This document shows, in pieces, positions 45,649 to 53,421 of a stretch of 64,000 nt of DNA (the stretch's first letter is position 1; every line of letters begins with the position of its first letter). This DNA comes from an uncultured Desulfobacterales bacterium (GTDB taxonomy: Bacteria > Desulfobacterota > Desulfobulbia > Desulfobulbales > Desulfocapsaceae): NCBI GenBank assembly GCA_937915545.1, contig CALGIJ010000027.1, positions 1 to 64,000 on the forward strand, in the 5' to 3' direction. The notes under the pieces were generated by a model. The model searched no databases. It saw only the letters and a program-made list of their open reading frames with translations, and was not told where the DNA came from. A program made the position numbers and the translations under genes.

Positions 45649-47082
45649 TTATTGGCGTGGGCGGCCCTGGTTGAGCAGGGCATGCAGCCGCACAAGGGCA
45701 TCGTCATCGCCGACATTGCCTGGAAAGACTATGTAGGCCATGCCGGGGCAGCGGCTCTCTTCTCCGAGTCTCCACACCGGTACCCCGGGAAGGATCTGGC
45801 CAATGACCATGGCACGCGCCACCTTCAGCCCCTCGGTGGCAAGGTCGCTTGACGTGATTCCGCCCTTGGCCACCAGATAGCGGGGTTTGACGGTTACCGC
45901 CGTCACCGTGGCGATAAGACAAGAACTGACCACCCCAGCAATGCGCAGGCTTTCGCTTCCGTCTGACCCTGTATGGAGGCGGCGGCTGGTGAAGATGGCG
46001 CAGTCGCGGCCGGCGCCAAGCAGTTCCGAGGCCTGGCTGCTTACGCGGTGTATGGCCGCCTGACGGGTCGAATGGTCGAACAGTTCATCGACGTTCAGTT
46101 CCAGCGGGGTGACCCGTCCGGTCGCGAGCAGGGCGGCGAGTTGCCTGGTGCTTTTCTCGATATGGGAACCGACCACGAACAGTCCGCCGACAGAGGATGT
46201 TGTCAGCAGTTCGCCACCTTCGAGCAGCCCGCCGCAGTCCTGACCAAGCCGGCTGCGCACAAACGAGGCGGCGCTGCGGCAGAGGCAGTCTCGGCCCTGT
46301 CGGGCGGCATCGAGCAAAGCCACGGAGAGCACTTCCATATCGCGGTAATCCGCGCCATTGACGATGCAGGTGGTGCCGTCCGGCAAGCCCAGCAGCAGTT
46401 CCACCACCTGTGCCGGCCCGCCACGGCGCAGGTCCTCGAGGGTAATGGTCGCCACCTCGTCTGCGGCGATGCTGCCACCGCTCTTTTCTTCGACCCACTT
46501 GCGCAGGTCCGAATTGCGGTAGCCAAAGGTGGCGTCGCGAGCAAAGGCGGTCGATGCCGCCGGCAGCAGCCTTTCCCCCTCACGGACGTAATGCACATCG
46601 TCGATGGTAAAACGGCCGCCCTCTTCAAAAAATGGTATGAGCAGGCGCGGCAGGTGGTTGCGGTCAAGGGCCAGGGCAAGTTCGTCGACTTCGGCGGGGA
46701 AGTGGCCACGCAGAGTGGAATCGCCGCGGCTGATAATATTTGCCTCTACGCCAGCGAGTCCCATGGCCAAGCGAAGATTGTTACCTATCTCCCGAGCCAG
46801 ACGGCGTGCGCCCTCCTCGGGCAGACTTCGGCTGTTGGTGAGGACGAAAAAAGCCGGAAACGGCCCCCGCAACTCGGCGGCAAGCACCTCGACCGCCCAG
46901 CTGGTCAGCACCGGCACCTTGCGAATGGTCTGGGTGCCGGTTGGGTCGTCGTCAAGGATGATCACCTTGCTCCGACTGGCGGCGAGCTCTCGGCGAATAC
47001 TCGGCAGCAGATCCTCCGGCCACACCGGCATGAGCTCCGATATTCTGGAAAAGGGCAGGGAAAGTTCCCTCTCGTCTCGCAT
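45649..47082 (-). CDS. Four-carbon acid sugar kinase family protein (DUF1537)
   Basis: 477 aa. The N-terminal sugar-binding domain starts VIILDDDPTGTQTIRKV, followed by LTNSRSL and IISRGDSTLRGHFPAE. The C-terminal nucleotide-binding domain ends VKPRYLVAKGGITSSDLA. Relatives phosphorylate D-threonate, L-threonate, D-erythronate or 3-oxo-isoapionate. Six bp separate it from the isomerase-like gene upstream. No matching dehydrogenase or class II aldolase lies in the cluster. Confidence 0.83.
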   Translation of the reverse strand: MRDERELSLPFSRISELMPVWPEDLLPSIRRELAASRSKVIILDDDPTGTQTIRKVPVLTSWAVEVLAAELRGPFPAFFVLTNSRSLPEEGARRLAREIGNNLRLAMGLAGVEANIISRGDSTLRGHFPAEVDELALALDRNHLPRLLIPFFEEGGRFTIDDVHYVREGERLLPAASTAFARDATFGYRNSDLRKWVEEKSGGSIAADEVATITLEDLRRGGPAQVVELLLGLPDGTTCIVNGADYRDMEVLSVALLDAARQGRDCLCRSAASFVRSRLGQDCGGLLEGGELLTTSSVGGLFVVGSHIEKSTRQLAALLATGRVTPLELNVDELFDHSTRQAAIHRVSSQASELLGAGRDCAIFTSRRLHTGSDGSESLRIAGVVSSCLIATVTAVTVKPRYLVAKGGITSSDLATEGLKVARAMVIGQILPGVPVWRLGEESRCPGMAYIVFPGNVGDDDALVRLHALLNQGRPRQ

Positions 47083-47088
47083 ACGCGT

Positions 47089-48054
47089 TCAGCCCGCCTT
47101 CAGTATCTGTTCTTCAACAAAACGCCAGGTGGCGAGATACTCACCAGCAGCCATCAGCCTTTCCAGTTCCCCGCAATCGATACGGTGCAGCATCGTCCAT
47201 ATTTTCAGGGTTAACCGGCTGTTGGCTTCGAAAGTGCCGCGGATGTCCCAGCGGGTCGGCGAGGTGTCCGAGGTCATGAAGTCTTTGTAGCCGTATTTTT
47301 TCAGGTAGTAGAGAAACTCGACGTAATCGAGGTAGTGCTTGGTGCCGCAGAAGTAGTCCCAATCCCAGCGGCCATCGTTATCGTTGATGTGAACGTAGTA
47401 GCGATAGGAACTGGCGGCGAGCAGGGCCACCGCTTCGGCCGGGTTTTCGTTGCCGTACAGCGAATGTCCGAAATCAAGGGTTACCCCCATGCCGGGCACC
47501 TGCATATCGTTGAGCAGGCAGAGGGTTTTGGCGGCGCTGTCGATGAAACATCGTCCGCGGGTCTCGCTCGGCTTGTACTCGATGAACAGGGGAATCTCCC
47601 GCATGTAGTCGCCGGCCTCGGCAAGGGTCTCCCGGAGGTGCTTCCAGGCCAGGGCGTAGTCATACTGGAAGGCGAATTCGTAGCCGTCGCCCAGGGGGCA
47701 GCAGGTGACCTTATCGGCACCGACCTCCTTGGCAAAGACCTTAGCCCCCTTGATCAGGTCCACTGCCTTGGCGCGTATGGTCGGATCGGGGGAACTGAGG
47801 CCGCCGTTGCGAAACTCCGGTTCAGCCTTGACATTGACGTTGACCGCCGCCACCTGCAGCGAGTGGCGGGCAAGAGCTTCGCGGGTGGCTGCCGGATCGT
47901 TGACCTCGTAAGGATAGACGATCTCCACCCCGGAGTAACCGTCGATGGTGGACATCAGGGCAAATTTTTCTTCAAGGGACAGCGGCGTGTTATAGGCGTG
48001 AAAGCGGTCCTTGGTCTGAGACAAGAAACCGGTGATGATGGCGAGCTTGAGCAT
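47089..48054 (-). CDS. TIM-barrel sugar isomerase-like enzyme (xylose isomerase family)
   Basis: 321 aa. TIM-barrel endonuclease-IV/xylose-isomerase fold with metal-ligand strands LFIEYKPSE, GVTLDFGHS and YVHINDNDGRWDWD. GGAG six bases before the ATG at 48054 supports that start. Similar enzymes include OtnI/hydroxypyruvate isomerases and 3-oxo-isoapionate decarboxylases. It lies between a TRAP importer and the DUF1537 kinase, consistent with conversion of an imported sugar acid. Confidence 0.8.
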   Translation of the reverse strand: MLKLAIITGFLSQTKDRFHAYNTPLSLEEKFALMSTIDGYSGVEIVYPYEVNDPAATREALARHSLQVAAVNVNVKAEPEFRNGGLSSPDPTIRAKAVDLIKGAKVFAKEVGADKVTCCPLGDGYEFAFQYDYALAWKHLRETLAEAGDYMREIPLFIEYKPSETRGRCFIDSAAKTLCLLNDMQVPGMGVTLDFGHSLYGNENPAEAVALLAASSYRYYVHINDNDGRWDWDYFCGTKHYLDYVEFLYYLKKYGYKDFMTSDTSPTRWDIRGTFEANSRLTLKIWTMLHRIDCGELERLMAAGEYLATWRFVEEQILKAG

Positions 48055-48132
48055 GGAAATCTCCATTAAGGGTCAATGTTCGGGCCGGACTCTGGCGGCG
48101 GCGCTGTTCTCTGGTGACAGGAGTCGGCCCTG

Positions 48133-49422
48133 TCAGGGACCGAGCACCAGCCACTGGATCCATTTGGTCAATTGCGGCACATAGGTAATCACCACCAGCA
48201 TTACCAGGGTCGACCCCATCAGAGGCATGAGGTGTTTGGTGATCGCGCCGATGCCGGCATCGGCCAGCTTGGCGGCGACAAAGAGGGTCCCGCCCACCGG
48301 CGGGGTGTAGAGGGCGATGGCCAGGTTGGCAGTCACCACCACCCCGAAATGGACCATGTCAATGCCGAAGTTTTGCGCCAACGGCAAAAGCAGGGGTGCC
48401 GAGAGCAGCATCGCCGGCAGCGGTTCGATAAAGATGCCGAGCATGAACAGCACCAGATTGACCAGCAGCAGGAAGACCCATGGCTCATGGGCGATCAGGC
48501 GCACCCAGTCGGTAAGCTGCACCGCCACCTGTTCGACGGTAAGCAGCCAGGAGAGGCAGCCGGTGGCGCCGATAACCAGCATCACCGTGGCGCTGGTCTG
48601 CAGCGAACTGACGAGAATCGGCGGGATGTCCTTCCAGGATATGTCTTTGTACACGTAGAGCGAGATAATCAGGCCATACACCACGGCCACTGCCGCCGCC
48701 TCGGTGGGGGTGAAGAGCCCGGACCAGATACCGCCGATGATGATCACCGGCATGAGCAAGGCACCGGAGGCGGCCGTGAAGGCCTGCCAGATTTCCCCGA
48801 GGGTCGACACTCTGCCGCCGCCGTCACAGCCGGTCTTGCGGCCATACCACATGCATACCGCCATCAGGGCCACGGCGCTGATCAGAGCGGGAAAGATGCC
48901 GGCCATCGACAGCTGCCGCATCGACACCCCGGCGATGAAGGAGTAGACGAGAAAAGGGATGGAGAGCGGCATGAGCAGGGCGAGCGTCCCGGCCACTGAG
49001 AGCAGGGCGGCGGCAAAGGCCGCCTGATAGCCCTTGCGCTTCATCATCGGGATGACCAGCGAGCCGATGGCGGCGGTGTCGGCGATGGCCGAGCCGGAAA
49101 CCCCGCCAAAGAGCAGACAGGAAATGCAGGTGACTACTCCCAGACCTCCCGGAAGAAAGCCGAACAGGGTCTGGGTGAAATCGACGATGCGCTTGCCCAC
49201 ACCGCCTTTGGAAAGTAGTTCGCCGGCAAAGATGAACAGCGGCACGGCAATGAGGATAAAGGGCTCCACCCCGGAAATAAAGGTGAGCAGGATGGTCTCG
49301 ATCGGATAGCTCATACCGGCGATGAGAATCATCCCCATGGTGGTAGCGAGCAGGGCATACATCAGCGGCACGCCCATACAGGCGATCAGGCAGAAGACAA
49401 GAAAGAGGACCAGGGCGATCAT
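48133..49422 (-). CDS. TRAP transporter large permease (DctM), second system
   Basis: 429 aa with about twelve helices. Typical segments are AVPLFIFAGELLSKGGVGKR near residue 60, MPLSIPFLVYSFIAGVS and TPPVGGTLFVAAK near the end. It follows the small subunit after 4 bp. Part of the catabolic operon controlled by the adjacent GntR regulator. Confidence 0.9.
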   Translation of the reverse strand: MIALVLFLVFCLIACMGVPLMYALLATTMGMILIAGMSYPIETILLTFISGVEPFILIAVPLFIFAGELLSKGGVGKRIVDFTQTLFGFLPGGLGVVTCISCLLFGGVSGSAIADTAAIGSLVIPMMKRKGYQAAFAAALLSVAGTLALLMPLSIPFLVYSFIAGVSMRQLSMAGIFPALISAVALMAVCMWYGRKTGCDGGGRVSTLGEIWQAFTAASGALLMPVIIIGGIWSGLFTPTEAAAVAVVYGLIISLYVYKDISWKDIPPILVSSLQTSATVMLVIGATGCLSWLLTVEQVAVQLTDWVRLIAHEPWVFLLLVNLVLFMLGIFIEPLPAMLLSAPLLLPLAQNFGIDMVHFGVVVTANLAIALYTPPVGGTLFVAAKLADAGIGAITKHLMPLMGSTLVMLVVITYVPQLTKWIQWLVLGP

Positions 49423-49426
49423 CAGC

Positions 49427-49930
49427 TTATTCTCCGTAGCGTTGCTGGCGATCCTGGCCGGCCATGATCGCCATAAGATCGTGGCCGACAAAGATCAGGC
49501 TGAGGCTTGCGCCCACCGGCAGGGCCAGATACTGCAAGGCCATGGGCCAGCCGAGAACGGTGAGACGGTTTTCCCAGTTGGCATTGACGATGATCACCCC
49601 GAAGTAGATGAGCATGAGCAGCACAACCACGCAAAGTGCCTGGATGGCCCCATCGGCCCAGCGTCGCTTCACATTACCCAGTTTGTCGAGAAATTCGGTG
49701 ATGGTCATGTGCGCCCCGCGCCGGGCGGCGACCGCGCCACCGAGAAAGGTCACCCAGACCATAAAGAACTCGCAGAGCTCGGTAGTCCAGGCGATATCCT
49801 TGTGGAACAGGTGGGTGACGACGTTGGTGAAGACCAGCAGGACCATGGCGGCGCCGATGGCCAGCAAGATCAGGTGCAGGATCCGTTCAAGTCCACTCAA
49901 TAGTGCCGGAGGAAGAAAAGCAGTTTTCAT
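49427..49930 (-). CDS. TRAP transporter small permease (DctQ), second system
   Basis: 167 aa, four helices with the conserved WTTELCEFFMVWVTFLGGAVA and GAHMTI turn. It ends only 4 bp before DctM begins and starts 59 bp after the binding protein gene, as in a standard dctPQM operon. Confidence 0.88.
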   Translation of the reverse strand: MKTAFLPPALLSGLERILHLILLAIGAAMVLLVFTNVVTHLFHKDIAWTTELCEFFMVWVTFLGGAVAARRGAHMTITEFLDKLGNVKRRWADGAIQALCVVVLLMLIYFGVIIVNANWENRLTVLGWPMALQYLALPVGASLSLIFVGHDLMAIMAGQDRQQRYGE

Positions 49931-49989
49931 GACCTGTCCTTGGCGGCGGGCAGCGCTGGTGCTGCCCGCCGTTTTACATGAAGGTTGGG

Positions 49990-50997
49990 TTATTTGGCAG
50001 GGTTAGCGGCACGAATGGCCTCGGCTTCTTTGAGCAGGGTCTCGACCTCGGCGGCTCCGTATTTTTCCTTGGCCTTGTCATACACCGGGGCGACCGCTTT
50101 ACGGAACGCGCTGAGTTCGGGCTTGGCGATCTTGGCGCCCTTGGCGGCCATCTCGTCCAGTTGCTTGCCCTCGGTCGCGACGATCTCGTTGCGGTGCCAG
50201 GTCGCCACTTCTTTTGCCGCTTTACTGATCGCCTTTTGATCGTCGGCACTGATCTTCTGCCAGGTCTTCTCGGAGACGGTCAACGGGATTGGGCTGTAGA
50301 CATGGCGCGTCAGGGTGACGTTTGGAGCCACCTCGTAGAATTTGTTAGAAAAAATTGTATCGATGGGATTTTCCTGGCCGCTCACCACGCCTTGCTGGAT
50401 AGCCAGGTAGACCTCGGGAAGCGGCATGATCTGGATGCCGAAGCCCATTGCTTCCAGGGTCCAGCGCATCATCTCGTTGGGGAAAGTGCGCAGCTTCTTC
50501 CCGGCAGCGTCGGCCGGGGAGGCCAGCGCATCCTTGGTGGTCATGCAGCGGAACCCCGCCTCCCAGGTAGCGAGAAACCGGAAGCCCTTGGCCGGGGCCT
50601 TGTCGAACTGAGCCTGCAGCCATTTCGATTCATCGTACAGTTTCCATCCCTGTTCGTAGGATTCTACCAGGTAGGGAAGCATGGTCATATTGAGCGAGTC
50701 GACGTGGGGGGCATAGGAGCCGGTGGAGGAGACGGTGAAATCGACGCCACCGAGGGCCAGTTGTTCGATGGCCTTGGGATCGTTGCCGAGTTGGCCGGCC
50801 GGATAGACCTGGACCTTGTAGCGATTGGCGGTGTACTCGGCGACCTTGTCGGCGAATTTGAGGGCAGCGGAGTGGCGCAGCCCCTGCTGCTGGTCGGTGT
50901 GGCTGAACTTGAGCACCACCTGATCGGCGGCCTGGACCAGGGGGGTAGTGAGGAGCAGAGTGGCGGTACAGAAAGCGGCGGCGATTGTGACGTTCAT
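49990..50997 (-). CDS. TRAP transporter substrate-binding protein (DctP), second system
   Basis: 335 aa. Signal peptide ending LVQAA, then VVLKFSHTDQQQGLRH, the middle-domain LRTFPNEMMRWTLEAMGFG (the Arg probably binds carboxylate) and VSGQENPIDTIFSNK. GGAG seven bases upstream supports the start at 50997 over 51009. First transport gene of the operon; the kinase and isomerase downstream point to a sugar-acid substrate. Confidence 0.88.
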   Translation of the reverse strand: MNVTIAAAFCTATLLLTTPLVQAADQVVLKFSHTDQQQGLRHSAALKFADKVAEYTANRYKVQVYPAGQLGNDPKAIEQLALGGVDFTVSSTGSYAPHVDSLNMTMLPYLVESYEQGWKLYDESKWLQAQFDKAPAKGFRFLATWEAGFRCMTTKDALASPADAAGKKLRTFPNEMMRWTLEAMGFGIQIMPLPEVYLAIQQGVVSGQENPIDTIFSNKFYEVAPNVTLTRHVYSPIPLTVSEKTWQKISADDQKAISKAAKEVATWHRNEIVATEGKQLDEMAAKGAKIAKPELSAFRKAVAPVYDKAKEKYGAAEVETLLKEAEAIRAANPAK

Positions 50998-51149
50998 AAA
51001 GCTCTCCATTTTCTTTTGAGGTGACAAGAACTCAAGTACGGTTGGCGCACTGTGCCGATTTTCGGCAACCGGCAAATCCGCACCATTTGGCTGCGGCTCA
51101 ATCGATTGTTGGGGCGGCGTCGTCGTAGGATGTCGTCCGGGTTTCCTCC

Positions 51150-51818
51150 TTATGGGGCGGTGGGGGGAGAAGAGGCCTGCAACGTGACGATTGCCTGTTG
51201 CAGATGGCGGCGCATCAATTCTTCCGCCTGTTTGGCATCGTGTCTGCAAATGGCTTCAATGATCTGCAGGTGGTCCTTGATGGTGGAGTTGGGCTCGCGG
51301 ATCAGCCCCTCGCTGTCAACGGTCTGGTAGGCAAGGGTTATGATATTGAGAGTCTGCAGGATGGTGGTGAGAAACTCCCGGGAACCGATCTCGGCAACGA
51401 AGGTGTGAAACATTTTATCGGCCCTGGCATAGGCCGGATAGTCGACGATGTCGTCAACACTCTCAAAATCCTTGAAGATTTCGTGCATCGCTCGGGCTTG
51501 CTCGGCAGTGATGCATTTCGCCGCCCGGCGGGCGGAAAGTCCCTCGAGCAGCTCGCGGATCTCGAAGATGGAGATCATCTCTTCTATTGAGAACAAGCGG
51601 ACGAAAAAACCCCTTCGCGGCTTGACCTCGACAAGCTTCTCGTGCTCGAGAAATTTCAGGGCGGCAATCAGCGGGGTGCGGCTGATGCCCAACTCCTGGG
51701 CGAGTTTTTCCTGAGGAATCTTCTCCCCAGGGAGAAGTTTGCGGTCCTCGATCAACTGTTTGACGATCGAGTAGACCTTTTGGTCCAGATTTTCGTAGTC
51801 GATTTTCATGTTGTTCAT
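51150..51818 (-). CDS. GntR regulator, FadR subfamily
   Basis: 222 aa. Winged helix at ~10-75 (LLPGEKIPQEKLAQELGISR, PLIAALKFLE) and a helical FCD effector domain at ~85-215. It is the first gene in the minus-strand cluster, 152 bp ahead of the TRAP binding protein, and has a perfect palindromic site in its own promoter, so it probably represses itself and the catabolic genes until the imported acid or a metabolite binds. Confidence 0.88.
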   Translation of the reverse strand: MNNMKIDYENLDQKVYSIVKQLIEDRKLLPGEKIPQEKLAQELGISRTPLIAALKFLEHEKLVEVKPRRGFFVRLFSIEEMISIFEIRELLEGLSARRAAKCITAEQARAMHEIFKDFESVDDIVDYPAYARADKMFHTFVAEIGSREFLTTILQTLNIITLAYQTVDSEGLIREPNSTIKDHLQIIEAICRHDAKQAEELMRRHLQQAIVTLQASSPPTAP

Positions 51819-51849
51819 CCCAGGCGGCCAGGTAGACCCATTTGGATTA

Positions 51850-51873
51850 TTGTATTTTGTATTTTGAATACAA
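51850..51873 (-). promoter_or_regulatory. GntR operator
   Basis: A palindrome TTGTATT-TTG-AATACAA at 51857-51873, with an extra TTGTATT half site directly to its left at 51850-51856. It lies 32-55 bp upstream of the GntR start. FadR-subfamily proteins commonly bind TTGTAT/ATACAA palindromes, so autoregulation is likely. Confidence 0.7.
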
Positions 51874-52118
51874 TTTCGATAGTCGACTTTTCAGCGGCTG
51901 TCAAGAGCTTTCTGGCACGCGTCACATGACATAACTGGGAGCATCCGGTCGCTTGCCAGCCATTTGCCGAAAGAGCCAATCCCTGCCATGACAGGAGTAC
52001 TGAGGATACTGGGCGTTACCCTGCGACGGCGTGCATATGGAGGTATGTTTTCCTAGAGCAGCAACCCCAATCGAGGGAAAAGTTGTGCAGGGCTTATACA
52101 AATGACATCACAACAAAA

Positions 52119-52150
52119 AAGGGGTTAAGCCATCGCTGACTTAACCCCTT
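52119..52150 (-). terminator. Terminator behind the left tRNA-3'-end site
   Basis: A perfect stem (GGGGTTAAG / CTTAACCCC, extendable by two A-T pairs) is followed on the minus strand by TTTTTT. It sits just past the tRNA-like 3' end at 52158, as expected for the original tRNA transcription unit. Confidence 0.8.
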
Positions 52151-52157
52151 GAACTTA

Positions 52158-52183
52158 CTGGTGCCGGGACCAGGAATTGAACC
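52158..52183 (-). repeat. Left attachment site (tRNA 3' end copy)
   Basis: The 26 bp contain a TTC-loop arm and acceptor strand ending in CCGGCACCA on the minus strand, without the rest of a tRNA. An identical block with one change (T for C) lies at 63744. This direct repeat is the expected product of tyrosine-integrase insertion into a tRNA gene. Confidence 0.75.
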
Positions 52184-52538
52184 TGATTTCGATAAGTTAC
52201 GTGGGGAAGTGGGGGTTCGATTGCTACCCGTTGGTTGCCCGTATTGGTCTCCAAGGCTCAGATGTCCTGTATCGTTTTTCAATGTCCTCTGTCTTTCCTG
52301 ACCGAATTTTTCTCAATAAATGTACAAAGATATGCGCTAATCGTAGCCTGCACATCCGAAAAGTACAGTATTATCTCCGAAAAATTCCAGTGTAGGCGGC
52401 GGGAGTTGGATGTGCCGACCGTTTACGTCTGATATTGTTGTATCTGTGATGTTATTCATATTCGACAATTTGTCGAATGTGCCAATACCGGAGGAGAACC
52501 GATTTTATGGAGAAATCGGGAATTCAATTGGCGTTTGC

Positions 52539-52631
52539 TGGAGCGGACAACGGGACTCGAACCCGCACTACGGGGGTGGCGCCCCCTACCAGGCTCTGAA
52601 GGCCTGCGTGCTGCCATTACACTATGTCCGC
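52539..52631 (-). tRNA. tRNA with UCA anticodon (reads UGA), class II variable arm
   Basis: A 93-nt cloverleaf with encoded CCA. Acceptor GCGGACA / TGTCCGC (7 bp) with U73; D arm GTGT-AATGGCA-GCAC; anticodon arm CAGGC-CTTCAGA-GCCTG, giving anticodon UCA after U33; long variable region with a GGGGG-CGCCA-CCCCC stem; T arm GCGGG-TTCGAGT-CCCGT. The acceptor, D and T arms resemble tRNA-Gly (G1-C72, C2-G71, U73), whereas the variable arm is class II, as in tRNA-Ser. It lacks the 8-bp acceptor and long D stem of a normal tRNA-Sec. Its 5' end overlaps the last codons of the upstream gene. A small hairpin (52499-52519) follows it. Confidence 0.85.
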
Positions 52632-53336
52632 TGCTCTTTCCTCAGGTTGATGCTTGCCTTCCTCCATCTCCTGCAGCAGCCGGTTGTAGGCGGCCAACCG
52701 CGTCGGTTTCAGCCTTTCGCCCTGTTCGGTGAGCAGGGTATGCCATCCTTCTCCCTGCGGCTTGATACGTAACGAAAACTGGACGCCTTCCTTGTCGTCG
52801 GTGACGAAAGATTCCTTCAGCTCCGCAGCGAGACCCCACCTCTTTCTCAATCGAACGAGAGCCCTCTGTCGAAGCTGTTCTGCCGGGATCTTTTTTGATG
52901 TGGCGCTCTTCGGATAGAGGCCAAGGTAGTGATGATAGAGGAATTTGCCGGTCGCAAGTTCAAATAGCTGGCTGTTGCCCGACCCATGCAGGCTGTGCAG
53001 AAAGATGCAGTATGCGGCATATGCCCAGTCTCTCGGGTTGCTGCCGGCGGGCACCTTGAGCCAGGAAAACAGTTCGATGCGCTGGACGAGGTCAAGGATA
53101 TATCCACCGTTTGCCACTAGTTGGTCCCAGAGCGCGAGTTGTCGGGCATAATCGGTATGGTTGAGAGTTTTCATCAGCCCGAAGAATTTCAGCCGGAGCA
53201 ATGATTCTCCGCAGAGTCGAGCAACTTCGAGGGGCGGTGGCAATTGACCGTCCAGAGATTGAGGGAGGCGGACAAGTTTTCTTTTGAGCAGGTGGCTGCG
53301 GAGCGGAGAAACGATATGGTCGAGATGGCGGGGCAT
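52617..53336 (-). CDS. Hypothetical protein between recoded gene and UCA tRNA
   Basis: 239 aa from the ATG at 53336; a GTG at 53465 would overlap the end of the recoded gene. Basic N-terminal region (LLKRKLVRLPQSL), a helical middle with many Trp and Tyr (RDWAYAAYCIFLHSL) and a C-terminal part that could be a small beta domain (GVQFSLRIKPQGEGWHTLL). I recognise no family. Its final codons and TAA stop form the acceptor and D-stem start of the tRNA, so the two are physically linked. Confidence 0.6.
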   Translation of the reverse strand: MPRHLDHIVSPLRSHLLKRKLVRLPQSLDGQLPPPLEVARLCGESLLRLKFFGLMKTLNHTDYARQLALWDQLVANGGYILDLVQRIELFSWLKVPAGSNPRDWAYAAYCIFLHSLHGSGNSQLFELATGKFLYHHYLGLYPKSATSKKIPAEQLRQRALVRLRKRWGLAAELKESFVTDDKEGVQFSLRIKPQGEGWHTLLTEQGERLKPTRLAAYNRLLQEMEEGKHQPEERAADIV

Positions 53337-53421
53337 GAGAAAAATTTTAAGTGTCGTATGGCTCCGTTGGGAAGAAACATTTTTGATCGATTTAGCAGGT
53401 AGACGCGACAACGATACCAAA

